DNA of 64,000 nucleotides, taken from assembly GCF_000275845.1 (NCBI RefSeq), contig NW_006766893.1, positions 379,839 to 443,838 of the forward strand. The letters are read 5' to 3'. Each line of letters begins with the position of its first letter. Within the stretch, counting starts at the first letter, position 1. The position numbers and the translations under genes are program-made. The DNA is from Dichomitus squalens LYAD-421 SS1. Lineage: Eukaryota; Basidiomycota; Agaricomycetes; Polyporales; Polyporaceae. The notes below the pieces were generated by a model. That model made no database searches, was not told the DNA's origin, and worked only from the letters and a program-made list of their open reading frames with translations. This document shows, one piece after another, positions 22,290-32,887 of this stretch.

Positions 22290-23125
22290 AGACATCCATC
22301 TTTCGTCGTCTTCATGTGACAGACTTGGCCCGCATACAGCAAGACCACTAGTGGCGGCTCATGCCTTTGGACCTCGCCGTCCAGTTCCTTGAGATTTGCG
22401 GAGCCTCGAGGAGCTCAGACCGCACTTTGTGCTGCCTTTCTTCTCTAGAGCATCCGACCTCGTCGTACCATTGCCCCGTCACCGTCGCCTCGAGGTGCTC
22501 TCGAAGGTGAGCTCGACCTTGCGCGACCCGGAGGGCCTCGCCCCTCTCGTCGCCCTCGTGCTTCTGCCGCATGTCGAGACTCGATCTGCCCCTCACGCCC
22601 TGGTCCACGTCCACGTTCACGTAAGTCCACGTCTCCGCCGCCGGCCCGCCCCGCCGACGTCTGCCACCTGTCGTGCATCCCACGCGGCCCCTCCCTTCCA
22701 CATCCCCACACTCACGCACGCGACCGCCGCCTGCCTCCGCCGCGAGTCCTTCGCGTGCTCCGAGCCGGGCGGCGGCACGCTCGAGTCCGCCAACGCCAAC
22801 GCGCACGAAGAGCGCACGTACGACTCCGCCACATTTGCGCCCTGCTCGCGTGCGCGGACGTCCCGGAGACGCTCACGGCGCACCTCCCTCTGCGCAGCCT
22901 GCGTGTCTTGCGGTTCGACGCCATCCCGTGGAGGAGCGGCGTCGTGGGCCCCATGATCGGCGCCGGGCTTTGCGTGCGGGCGTGTGGGAAGCGATGGGGG
23001 CGGCGCGGCTGGCGGAGCTGTACGTCGCGGCGTACGGGGGCGCGAGCCGGGGGACCTGCGCGCCGTGGCGCAGCACCGCGCGGACATGGAGGTGGTAGGA
23101 CGTTTCGTGGACGAGCCCGTTGGTG
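22290..23125 (+). pseudogene. Degenerate F-box/LRR-type protein relic
   Basis: Fragments typical of the C-terminal half of basidiomycete F-box proteins occur in order but in different frames: H-V-T-D-L-A-R-I-Q-Q-D-H then a stop and W-R-L-M; D-L-A-V-Q-F-L-E-I-C-G-A; E-E-L-R-P-H-F-V-L-P-F-F with R-L-E-V-L-S-K; L-R-V-L-R-F-D-A-I-P-W; and A-G-V-W-E-A-M-G-A-A-R-L-A-E-L-Y-V with L-R-A-V-A-Q-H-R-A-D-M-E-V-V-G-R-F-V-D-E-P. At least one stop (near 22349) and several frameshifts separate them. No F-box is visible upstream. A heavily spliced functional gene is less likely because of the stop. Confidence 0.5.
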
Positions 23126-24324
23126 GACGAGCCCGTTGTGTGCGCGATGCGAGCGGCCGCGCGCGTTGCGTCCCCGACGTTTTGGGCTGTACACGGGACG
23201 CGGTCGGCAGTATATTCTGTGAGGGCAGCGATGCCGACGCTCAGCGCTCAGCGGGCAATTCGGATACACTGTGAAATGTCTATGCACATAATCCACGCGC
23301 TCAGCTGCATCTCCTGGAAACGTTCTCGTGAACGGGCCGACATACCATAAATAAAAGAAGGAGGGATTACGGCGAGAGTAACCCGTCCATCGCTCTGATC
23401 AACATCAGGACTCACCTCGGACAGCCCGCTGGGGCGTCCTCTTCGTGCCGCTCTGGCACTGTGTCCGTGTCGGGGCTTGTGCATAGCTTCTCTAGGCCGA
23501 GCGGAGATGGAATCTACTTACCCTGTGCGGTCCGATCCTAGGCTGGTGACCGTGCAACAAAGACACTTGGACATCTCCTTGCGAGTACTTCTATGCCGAT
23601 GGAGCACGTCAGAGGGGTATCTATCACGTCAGGAAGAAACAGCCGACACAAAGATCCGAGAGATGACAGATACTGCAAGGACGCACGCCAACAGGGTTCA
23701 ATGGTTCTATGAGCTTGATGTGAGAGGAGGCCGCCCTTTCGTGATGTACGAGCCCAACCGTGGCGACCGCCTTGAGATCCTCGCATCTGTTCCGCCAAAA
23801 ATAAAGTATCAGGATCGTGTTCGACATTTTGTAGACGGATTGCGGCGAGGGTACCGGCACGTGCCTGAGAGCGGGTATGCACAGTGCCAGAACATCTGCG
23901 AATCAGCCGCCGATGCCGATGCCGTTGGGACGGTGGGTACGAAGATCTGATGCAGGGAGACGTCAATAGACCTTGCGGAGACAATGCGGCGTGTGTTGTC
24001 GAAGGCGCGCGGGATGGATGGCGTAGACAGAGATTGGCCGGACATCGAGTTCGGCGTGCGGAAGAGCAGGGAAACTTTGTTGAATGGGCTGGTATCCAAG
24101 GTAGTGCGGACAGAAGATTAATATGAGAGGGCTTCGGCGGTCGGCGTGGATGACAGAACGAACGGAAGAATCAAAATCCAGGCACGCCCACGCGGACCTA
24201 TTATGGAGTGCACTGTCGCACAAACCCAATCCTCTATAAGTTATCGACTCTACGGCGTATTACATCATGAAGCGCGCAACAAACGATGCGTCTAAGGAAC
24301 GGAGAGCTTGTTTTGACTCGCAAA
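23126..24324. other. Intergenic, one unsupported open frame
   Basis: A 157-codon frame at 23477-23950 on the plus strand has ordinary composition but no motif or relatives I recognise. It is left uncalled. The rest has no structure I can see. Confidence 0.35.
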
Positions 24325-25510
24325 TCAAGCAACGGTGAAGCTGGAGACGGAACGATCAGCTTCTTGCGTCGGCCACCTCGATTTGCGATGACACTTACTA
24401 GACCATGTCGTCAAGAGCCCCGTGCTGGGCGACAGCGACAAGAACAGGCTGGTGGTTCGCGGCCGAGTTGATCGAAGCCAGGCGGTAGGAGCCTGCAGGG
24501 AGACCGTTGGGCACCTCGGCCGTGAGGAGACCGTTCGCGTCCGCCGCGTTGTTGAGACCCTTGAAGAAGACGAACTTGGTCGGGTCCGTGGGCTCGGTGC
24601 TGTTCGCGCTGGGGACGGGGTCGATGACGACGTGCGAGTGGCCCTTGATGTCGCCCGAAGCGGAGTCCGTCTGCTGGGGCGCGGAGAAGTAGTTCTGGGC
24701 CGCGTTCACGAAGTTGCCGGTGACGAGGTGCTTGATCTTCATCTGGATGGTGAAGTTCGTGTTCGCCGGGACGGTGGCGCCGCTCTGGGGGAACACGAAC
24801 TTGGACGAGGGCATGTTCGTGAAGGCGGCGATGATCCCCATCGGCGCGGGGTTGCAAGAACCGGTCGTGATCTGCAGGCCGTTGGTGATCGGCAGTTGGG
24901 GAACGGTCGCGCAGAAGTTGATGAAGTTGTTCGAGGAGGTGAGCGAGGGCACTTGGCCGGCCTCAGCTACATCCTGCCCGTTGTTCGCGAAGCCGGTAGC
25001 GATGACGGATTGGACGAGCGTGAGCGACGACTGAGCGTCGCCACCGGCCGCGGCACCACCTGCAGCGTTGTCGCCAGCAGATGCAGTGCTGGTAGCCTAC
25101 ACAAGTTCTTTCAGTATGTGTCCTGCAGATTGCGGTAGAGTACATACTGCTGCAGAGTCGGTTGCGGTCGCGGCGACACTCTCCGAAGCAGCAGCGGAGG
25201 TGGCGGCGACGCTTGCCGAGGCAGCGACTGATGCAGCTGCAGACGTAGCCGCGGCACTAGACGCGGCGGCCACCGAAGCCGCCGCAGAACCGGATGCAGC
25301 AGCCACCGAAGCGGCTGCCGAACTGGATGCGGCTACGTCTGAGCTGGAAGGCGCCGTACTCGAAGCAGCTGCGCCAGCGTGGGGCTGACCACCGAAGTTG
25401 AAGCCAGGCCGGCCGCCCCGGAAGCTTTCTCTGCCACGAGCCAGGTTAAGTGGCTTAGCCGAAGCAGCCACAGCGAGGGAGAAGACAATGAGGGACGCGG
25501 AGAACTTCAT
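24325..25510 (-). CDS. Ala/Ser-rich secreted protein with conserved C-terminal domain (copy B)
   Basis: Exons 5' to 3': 25510-25148, 25096-24399 and 24340-24325; 358 aa. The plan matches copy A at 17217-18417: signal peptide (M-K-F-S-A-S-L-I-V-F-S-L-A-V-A-A-S-A), a short basic/Gly segment, about 85 residues of Ala/Ser repeats, then the same domain with N-N-F-I-N-F-C, G-S-C-N-P-A-P-M-G, M-P-S-S-K-F-V-F-P and N-H-Q-P-V-L-V-A-V-A-Q-H-G-A-L-D-D-M-V. Intron positions and phases are identical, and the 16-nt last exon again supplies Y-F-T-V-A. The repeat region differs much more than the domain. The two copies are convergent across 5.9 kb of repeats and relics, consistent with an inverted duplication. 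Confidence 0.85.
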
Positions 25511-27498
25511 GATGATGGAACCAGCCGAAGGGGACGAAGGAAAAGGCGGTCTACGCGGTAGAGTGCAAGCAGGGAGAGGAAAGGTAAGTGCTAGAGGACT
25601 CCAGGTCACCGAGGAGATTGGAAGCCAGAGGAGACGAGTATTTGTACTCTTCAGCCCCATTCCTGGTCGCCCTGACTGCGTTCGGTATTAGGTATCAAGA
25701 TACGATATGCCGGTGATCCCAACATTGGAACATCGGAAGCCCGCTCGAAACTAGTTGAACTGTCCAGCGGTCGCGAGGCATCGCCATTCGCTGACCCCAA
25801 CCGTTCGGTGTGAGATTCAGAAAGATGGCCGGATTCGAAGGTGGTAGGCACGCGTGCTTTGGTCTCGGGAGGGCGCAGGTTCGGAGCGAGGAGGCGACCC
25901 GACAATGAGAGCGGGCTGCGATCAGCATGGGAAGGGTCAAGCATTGCTCGTGCTCGAGGCGGGATGACAGTGAGAATTCTCATCCCATTGGCCTAAGGGA
26001 TGCACCGGGAGGCTGTAAATAGCGCGACAGGAAACGCCACACAGACATCGGGACAGTTGCCTGACATAACCTAAAATAAGACATCATTACTGCGAGAAAA
26101 TAGCCCGCCGACCGTCGCGAAGTGATGATGAGCTCTCACCTCGGGAAGGTATAGACCACAGAGAGCAGCTGAGCAGCCCCTGTAGACTGCAAGACCGTTC
26201 ATCCGAAGGTTCCCGCTGCCAGTGGTCTCCTAGAGGATCCTGTCGTGACTAGGCAACGAGAAACTCTATGGCGGCGAATTGCATGGCATGCGATGCCGCT
26301 CGACTTCTATTGGGCCCGCGAGAGAACCGCGCGCGCAAACATCGACTACACTGCCGGAGAAGCGATGCTGAACACAACTCGGCCCACTGGGTCTCCTGGG
26401 CTTCAATGGGGGGCAGGGTCGCCTGCACTGACCTTCATATTCTTGATTAGCTTAGGACAAAAAAACAGCCTCTCAATACTGGTACTCGAAGGAGCTCGGG
26501 CGAAGGCAATATGCCAACTTGCGCCAATCCTAGAAGATGAATACTGAGCAAGATTTAGACGAAAGCATAATGGCATTGCTCACTGACAATGTGTTTAGCA
26601 TGCATATACTGGGAGTATCAGCAAATCGAGTACGCTGCCGCTTCCAATAACACCGCCGGGCGGAGTTTGAAGCTGCGCGGAGGGCGAGTCGGACATTCAG
26701 CGGCCGACCGAGGACTGCGTCGGCAAGCTCAATGAACTCCGTCCTGCGCTTCGTCTCGAGGCCACGACATCTGTACCTTATTTGCCCATATACCTCATTC
26801 TCAACAATACCCGGAGTCATCTGCCTTGCTTTCGAATCTTGTTACGAGTGGTCGCCAAGTTTTGTTCGCTCACTCGACAACGTGCGAGTATGCTGCACCG
26901 CCCGACGTCTACAACGTACGTACGTGGACGGCAGTGACTCCGTTCGTGAGCGGAAGGCAGAAAGCGTCAGGTTGACTTTCTCTCATGAACAGTCATCCCA
27001 CGTCTACACAGTACTTGCGCGCGATGCATCGCGTCGTGCTGACCCGGTCGTGTCGGCGGGCATAAAAGGCAACCTAGACGCTCAAACATGTACTCGGCGT
27101 GTTGCATAGTGCGTTTGAGGGGTCCATTCCGGCAGCTATCAGTCCTGACGACATTACGAAGGATGGGATCCAGGAAATTCACAGTGTATGCCGTACTGGA
27201 AGGTTTGCTGGGTTCATCGCCCCGACGACGCGCTCCGCATGCTGAGATTTGCTATTACCGAATTCCATGAAACTGAAGATCATGATAATCATTGTAGAGA
27301 ACACATAAGTTGACGTCCCAGGGTAGTTCTAACTTCAGTATGCATGATGAACGAGCGTACATAGGTACAATTACCAGATAACGGAGATAGTCGGGGGCAT
27401 ACAGCATGTCGCAAAAGCAGCTCAAAAACCTTGACGATACAAGAAAACATAGAGAGGCAAAAAGAAGGACATATGATCTTGAAGATGTGGTCTGACAT
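25511..27498. other. Intergenic, no supported gene
   Basis: About 2 kb. It should contain the promoter of copy B and the 3' flank of the NFKBIL1-like gene. A frame at 26245-26547 has no motif, and no inverted repeats are obvious. Confidence 0.4.
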
Positions 27499-29019
27499 CT
27501 AGTTCGTTCCCATCAAGATAGTCAGGTGCCGCACAATGGCATCAGCAGCCTCTTTAACGGACTCCCGGTGATCCAAAGACACCTTAGAAAGCACGGTGCC
27601 GCGACCAATGAACTTATCCGGATGCCAACGAAGCATTTCGACCTTGAGGATCTCCTTGCGAGACTTGCCAGCAGCTCCCCGCCTTAAGGAGCTGAAGACG
27701 AACTCTTCGACAGCCTCGTAGGTGATGGCGGCAGGGGCGGGAACATTGTTCGCAAACACAGGGAAGGGGAAGTCTGTGTAGCGGATGCTGCCGTCGGGGA
27801 CCTGGTTGGCCTTGATCTTTCCCCAGAGCTCGTCGTAACGGTTGGCGATGCCGACCTTGAGTTGTGTAGCGAATTGCTCGCGGGCAAGGCGCTCCTGCTC
27901 AGCCTTCTGCTGGATGAGGCGTTGTGTGGCCTCCTGTTGGCGCGCTGCCTCTCTCTCCTCTATGAACCTTTGTCGGGCCGCCTGCAGGCTGCGGATGATC
28001 TCCTCGTCTTTGCGCTTGCGCTCGATCTCCTCTTGCTGGCGGCGCAGCTCCGCCTGGCGAGCACGCTCTGGCCACTCGCGCCGCCACTGCTCCTCCAGAC
28101 GCTTGCGCTCCTCCTCCTCCCTCTGCTCCCGAAGACGTCGCTCCCGCTCGGCCATCTCGCGCTCACACCGGAGCCGATGGAGTTCTGCTTGGCGCAGTCG
28201 CTCTTCCTCTTGCTCGCGCTGGAGCCTCCACGCCTCCTTGCGGCGCCGCTCATACTCTTCCTGCTCGCGCCGGTGACGTTCCGCCACCTCGCGCTCGATC
28301 CGCTCCCTCTCTGCCCTTGCGACTGCCCGCCGTTTCTCGCCCGCCTGCTTGAATCGAACCATCTTCTGGTGGATGGGGTGGAGGGCCTCCGCGCGCTCGC
28401 ACGCTTCAGCCATGTTGTGGTAGTCCTCGCGAAGCCGGCCTTGGATGTCGATCTGCCGGAGGCGCGCGAGCATGATCTCGTCCTCGGGCTCGAGACCTTT
28501 CTCTTTGAGTTGATCGACGAGTTTGCCGACGAGGACACGGCCTGTGGGCTCTGGCTCTGGCTCTGTTCCAGAGGGAGTGGCAGGGCCAGGGGTGGTCGAA
28601 GCGGATGAAGACGGGGATCCGGACGAAGATGCTTGAGGCTTGTGGTTAGGGCCAGCCGGACCACCGAAGCGGTTCGGGGGCTTGGACGTCCTGATGGCGT
28701 GCATCTTGGCGAACTCCTCGGGGGTGGGGTAGTCCGGGGAATCACGGACAGTAAGTCCAGTTACTGGATGGACCGTGGTGCGAGGGTAGACTAGTGGCTG
28801 GCCGGTGATATCGTTGAGAGGGCGGTCGGAGTGGAAGGGGTTAGGCGTGTTGTAGAGGGAGCGTGCTTGGAGATTGACATGGCGCTTGGCGGAAGGGCTA
28901 GATGGACCGGGCTGCGGAGGTTCGAACGGCTTGTGGGGCTGGGTATGACTAGCCTTCTTCTTGGGCCCCATCTGGAAGAAATGCTTCTTGGGAATTTGGT
29001 CGAGACGATAGGTGAACAT
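27499..29019 (-). CDS. NF-kappa-B inhibitor-like protein 1 (NFKBIL1)-type coiled-coil protein
   Basis: Single-exon frame of 506 aa. Residues 1-170 are Pro/Ser-rich and disordered. Residues about 190-395 are an almost continuous Glu/Arg/Gln coiled coil. The last 110 residues contain Y-D-E-L-W-G-K-I, I-R-Y-T-D-F-P-F-P-V, G-K-S-R-K-E-I-L-K-V-E-M-L-R-W-H-P-D-K-F and a closing helix, the pattern at the C-terminus of fungal proteins labelled NFKBIL1-like. The L-R-W-H-P-D-K-F block recalls J-domain helix II but lacks a proper H-P-D loop context. The human relative binds RNA and splicing factors; the fungal role is unknown. ATG 29019 follows a good CACGGCG context; the alternative is an internal ATG 16 codons later. 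Confidence 0.72.
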   Translation of the reverse strand: MFTYRLDQIPKKHFFQMGPKKKASHTQPHKPFEPPQPGPSSPSAKRHVNLQARSLYNTPNPFHSDRPLNDITGQPLVYPRTTVHPVTGLTVRDSPDYPTPEEFAKMHAIRTSKPPNRFGGPAGPNHKPQASSSGSPSSSASTTPGPATPSGTEPEPEPTGRVLVGKLVDQLKEKGLEPEDEIMLARLRQIDIQGRLREDYHNMAEACERAEALHPIHQKMVRFKQAGEKRRAVARAERERIEREVAERHRREQEEYERRRKEAWRLQREQEEERLRQAELHRLRCEREMAERERRLREQREEEERKRLEEQWRREWPERARQAELRRQQEEIERKRKDEEIIRSLQAARQRFIEEREAARQQEATQRLIQQKAEQERLAREQFATQLKVGIANRYDELWGKIKANQVPDGSIRYTDFPFPVFANNVPAPAAITYEAVEEFVFSSLRRGAAGKSRKEILKVEMLRWHPDKFIGRGTVLSKVSLDHRESVKEAADAIVRHLTILMGTN

Positions 29020-30972
29020 CGCCGTGGTATGGTGGCGTCTTGTGTGTGGGTGGGCTTGTGTACCTAGTGAATGGATGTGAGTCCGGCATGTGAGTGCAAC
29101 AGCAGATAACCAGGCTTGGTGGTTGGTTGGTGGTTAAGGACACTCACGTGAACGAACTGGCTCAAGTCCGACTAGGCGTCGTGCGCTCTGCGCGATGATG
29201 CGAGTCGGTGGTGGTGGACCTTAGAGTGCTCGAGAGCGCGGGGGCGGAGGACTGGAGTGGTGAAGGGAGATGAACGGGGCAGAGAGCGCAAGCGAATGGT
29301 TCGCACCGTAATCGGAGCTTTATAGTCTGTTTTCATCGGCGCAGCCGCGTCATACTTCAACCGCTTTGGTCCCCATCCACAAGCGCTTGCTGATACCCGT
29401 GGTCGATACTAGGCTCCATCTTCTTTGTACACGAGCGACTCGACGCAGACCCTGAATCCAGAGCTCTGCGCGTTGAAGTGAGCCACAGGAAAGCTGAATA
29501 CATACAAACTGTGTGTTTCGAAAGAGACCCGATTTTGTTCCATGCACGTAGGTGAGTGTCGCATTCGGCGATAGCGAGCAGGGACCACGGCCGCGGGCCT
29601 GACGAGGCGCGATTTCCACGCATTGTCCGGAATCATCTGACATCGAACCGATGGCCAAAGCAACACGATAAAACAGCGTGATACGCCCTTCAAAAAACCC
29701 TGGCTTCAAGCGCAGTCTTGTCCTACAACCATGACCGCCATTTGACAAGTGGGCTAAAATCACATTATTTGCTCAGACACATGGACGATGCCACTCACAT
29801 CCAATACCACAAGTGGGCATGCAAGTGATGACTTCGACTTCTTGCTAAGGACGGTGGTAGAAATGTACCAAATGCAATTCTATCATCTGCATGAATCGAA
29901 CGTAGCGTGAACCGCGGATATGTACAGATGAGGCACGCAGCTGGTCCTTGGACGATGGTGCTTGCTTCGTAGCCCGTGGACACTTCTACTCCTCCCACCT
30001 GTTGGCAGAAGAAAGGCTATTTGAAACGGAGTTTGTGGACAAAGCTGAGCGAAGCGCATACGAGGCCTGTCCTTGACCGATCTTCGACAATGCTTGTTCG
30101 TGTCGACTAGAGTTGCCTCCACAGCCTTTCGCACCCGAGTCCCGTACCACGCCAGCGGCGGACCCGGATGGAAATTGCCGACATGGCACAGTCATGGCCC
30201 TGATTAGCGCCGTTCGGCTCAGTGGTCCCTGAGTTGGCACCGTCATGGTGCTGCACTTGTAAGTCACCAGAGGTTACTTCTGTGAGCTCATGCTCTTGCG
30301 ATATTTTGCAGACTGCTCGACGTAGAGGTGATTATGATCCTCTGAGTATCGGTGAGTCTGCCCTTCGTACTACCCGCCGTGCTGCTGGCTTTGCCTGCCC
30401 GGAGTGCGTCGAATTGACTCGGGTGTGAGCTGAGCTATACAGCCAAGTCTTCCTGTTGTATCGGGCCCAAAGGGATTATTGCGGATCGACTGAATGGCCT
30501 CGGCAGTCTCATGTGGGCACGTTGAGCTGGCGCTGGTCTAACATCGACGACTTCGCGAACAGCATTGAGTCATAGCCCCTGTTTTCTCTGTTCCGAACTT
30601 GCGTTGCCTACCTCGTGACCGTTAAGTGCTCTCTCAATTATAGGATGTCAATCACCTGCGGCCCTTCCGCTCTATCCGCCCGCAACACTAGTAGTCCGCC
30701 TCACTGTGATCTTCACTCGAGATCGAGGACGGAGGTAGGGGGTCTCTCAATATGATAGCGGGACCTCCCGAGCTAACTATCCTCTGTAGGACATGTCTGC
30801 GAATGAGTCGTGACGTAGACGGACACTTAGGTCGAGGTCGGGCACGGTCTTGCTTCGATGTTGCCGCTCAAGGGCATAGGCAAGCTAGGGACTCAGGCTT
30901 AGAGGTCTTGTGCGGCGCGACATCCAGTAATCGTTGTACATTACTGCACTGCACGTCCATCCCCGTTTTGCG
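29020..30972. other. Intergenic, no supported gene
   Basis: Promoter of the NFKBIL1-like gene at the left, then 1.6 kb with short frames only. Nothing could be linked to the hydrolase relic that follows. Confidence 0.4.
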
Positions 30973-32280
30973 ATGGAAAGCGCAACTGACCTGCACTTCT
31001 TAGCAGACATGGGTGCTCCCGTGGAACAGGTCGATGACTACACTACTTTGATTATCGTCCACGGCTACGTCTGGTATAGCGGTGAGTCCCATCTCTCTAT
31101 TATCCCGCTCTCTTGTTGGCCAGAACCGCAGAGATCCCGAAACCGCTTCTCCAGCACTCGGTTATCTGTAGCCCTGACATAATTCTCTTCCTTCGTCGCG
31201 ACTGTCCCAGTTAGCAGCCGTACTCCAAGGAGGAACAGGAACTCATACCTGAGGTCTCCCCCAACCAAATTCGGTGAAATGCAAGACATTTTGCACAATC
31301 TCGACCAGTACATGGGATGCCGACCTCGCGAAGTCTACCCCTTGCTCCAGGAGCTGGTGAAGGGCCATGGAATCCGTAGGGCGGATCGCACAAGTGCGAT
31401 GTCGGCTGCATCATTGTAGTATGTTCATTTTCGTACTCTCTGGATGCACGCCCTTCTCGCCAACGTGGGCTCCTTCCAGATAGGTGATGTCGGGCTGGCA
31501 CAGTACGTTGGGGGGATCGTTCTGTACGGTGCATATCGTCTCGATGGCCTCTCAGCAGCTGGCTTGGTGCGGGTTTCGCTACAGAACCTCTCAGCTCTAT
31601 CGCAGCCTTTCCAGATCCCGTCAAAGGCCCTCTGAACCCTTTCCTTGATCCTATTAACTCTCTCGAAGCAGACGGACAAGCCCTTCTTCCTGCATGGCTG
31701 AGCAGGCACCTTGCTCATGGTGACGCCGGGTGGCCGTTGATACGCTGGACAGACGCACACGTCTCGCTTCTCTGCCTCAGACGTTTCTTTCAAAGCCCCT
31801 GGATCCTCTGCAATATGGAACGTATGATACTCCTGACGACCGGGATGCTCTGACCGCACGCTTCTGTATAGTTACGTGTCTGTTGGATTCTTCGGACGTC
31901 TCAGTGAAAGGGCTCTCTGCCTCTTGAATACCGGCGCACCATCAGCTGGGGACGAGTGGCGTCATGTCGAGGTCCGGACAGCATAGGGAGCAGTCTGTTT
32001 GGGAGGTGTCGTACCCTGCAATTATTATGAGAAAGAGCTTCAAGCAGAACGGAGTTAGAGACTTGCGATTAGGACGTCAAGTTCGCGCGCGGGCGCGCGG
32101 CGCGAATAATCTTGTGAGTGGCTCTTTCTTAGTCGCGCTATCGGTGTATTCATCGCCGCCCTTCCACAGGCACACTGGCATCATCCGAAGGAAATGCTGC
32201 GCGCATTCCTAGAGAGCGCTGGAGACGGGAACATCGGGATCGATACCGACATTGATGGTGTTCGGGGCGACATGTCATAG
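30973..32280 (+). pseudogene. Alpha/beta-hydrolase pseudogene
   Basis: Starts intact at ATG 30973 with D-L-H-F-L-A-D-M-G-A-P and D-Y-T-T-L-I-I-V-H-G-Y-V-W-Y-S-G, the first strands of a fungal alpha/beta hydrolase, followed by a normal donor (GTGAGT at 31082). The second exon reads I-L-F-L-R-R-D-C-P-S, then a TAG, then Q-P-Y-S-K-E-E-Q-E-L-I, where relatives read N-R-R-D-Y-P-G-S-T-P-Y. Later pieces are in other frames: E-V-Y-P-L-L-Q-E-L-V-K-G-H-G-I; W-M-H-A-L-L-A-N-V-G-S-F-Q-I-G-D-V; P-L-N-P-F-L-D-P; S-V-W-E-V-S-Y-P; V-R-A-R-A-R-G-A-N-N-L; and H-W-H-H-P-K-E-M-L-R-A-F-L-E-S. One stop and at least three frameshifts make a functional enzyme unlikely. Splice sites remain recognisable, so decay looks fairly recent. 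Confidence 0.72.
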
Positions 32281-32887
32281 AAGATGAAGATAATGTCACT
32301 GGCTAAACCATGGTTTGTTCAGTGCTATGTGCCATTGAGTGACATCCACCCATACAACTGTGTTTCCTCAGGTAGTCTCAGCCACCAATGCTTACAATGC
32401 TCTCTTCGTCTCCACAGTCTACGCAACCTGCCAAGGGACGCATTGCATGCATGATCCCTGCCTATCGCCGAGCGCTTCGCTCATGTGGTCAATTTAGACC
32501 ACACAGAAGATGTTCAGAAGCTTTCGAGACAATACCACAGGCGCTTTCAAGGGCCTGTCTTGCCGCCGCACTCGCCACCATTCACACGACCGCCCATCTT
32601 CAGATATTGGGGTGAAGATGGGCGACTCATCGCATCGTCTGGACTCGCACATGAAGCCAATTAGGGAACATAGCATACCTCCCAGCGCATTCGCAGTGAC
32701 AGGCGTCGAGTCCCGCCCGAAGATGTCAACTTTGCGCGGAGAAGCTCGCCGAGCCATGTGTGAGATGTAATGGTCACGAGGAACAATGGCACGAAGCAAG
32801 GGAGCGTCGCGGTTAAGGAGCGCGTACGTATATCAACTGCTACGTTTTCGACGCTGAAACAGCTCTCCTCCCCTTCTCCAGCTCGCC
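32281..32887. other. Intergenic, possible coding relic
   Basis: One frame around 32460-32660 reads I-A-E-R-F-A-H-V-V-N-L-D-H-T-E-D-V-Q-K and F-R-Y-W-G-E-D-G-R-L-I-A-S. It looks coding in composition but has a stop at each end and no family I recognise. The last 70 bases probably contain the leader of the next gene. Confidence 0.3.

Noticed and set aside
23477..23950. 157-codon frame
   Set aside because: Open and started by ATG, but no recognisable motif, in a repeat-rich zone full of relics. A protein search would be needed to keep it.
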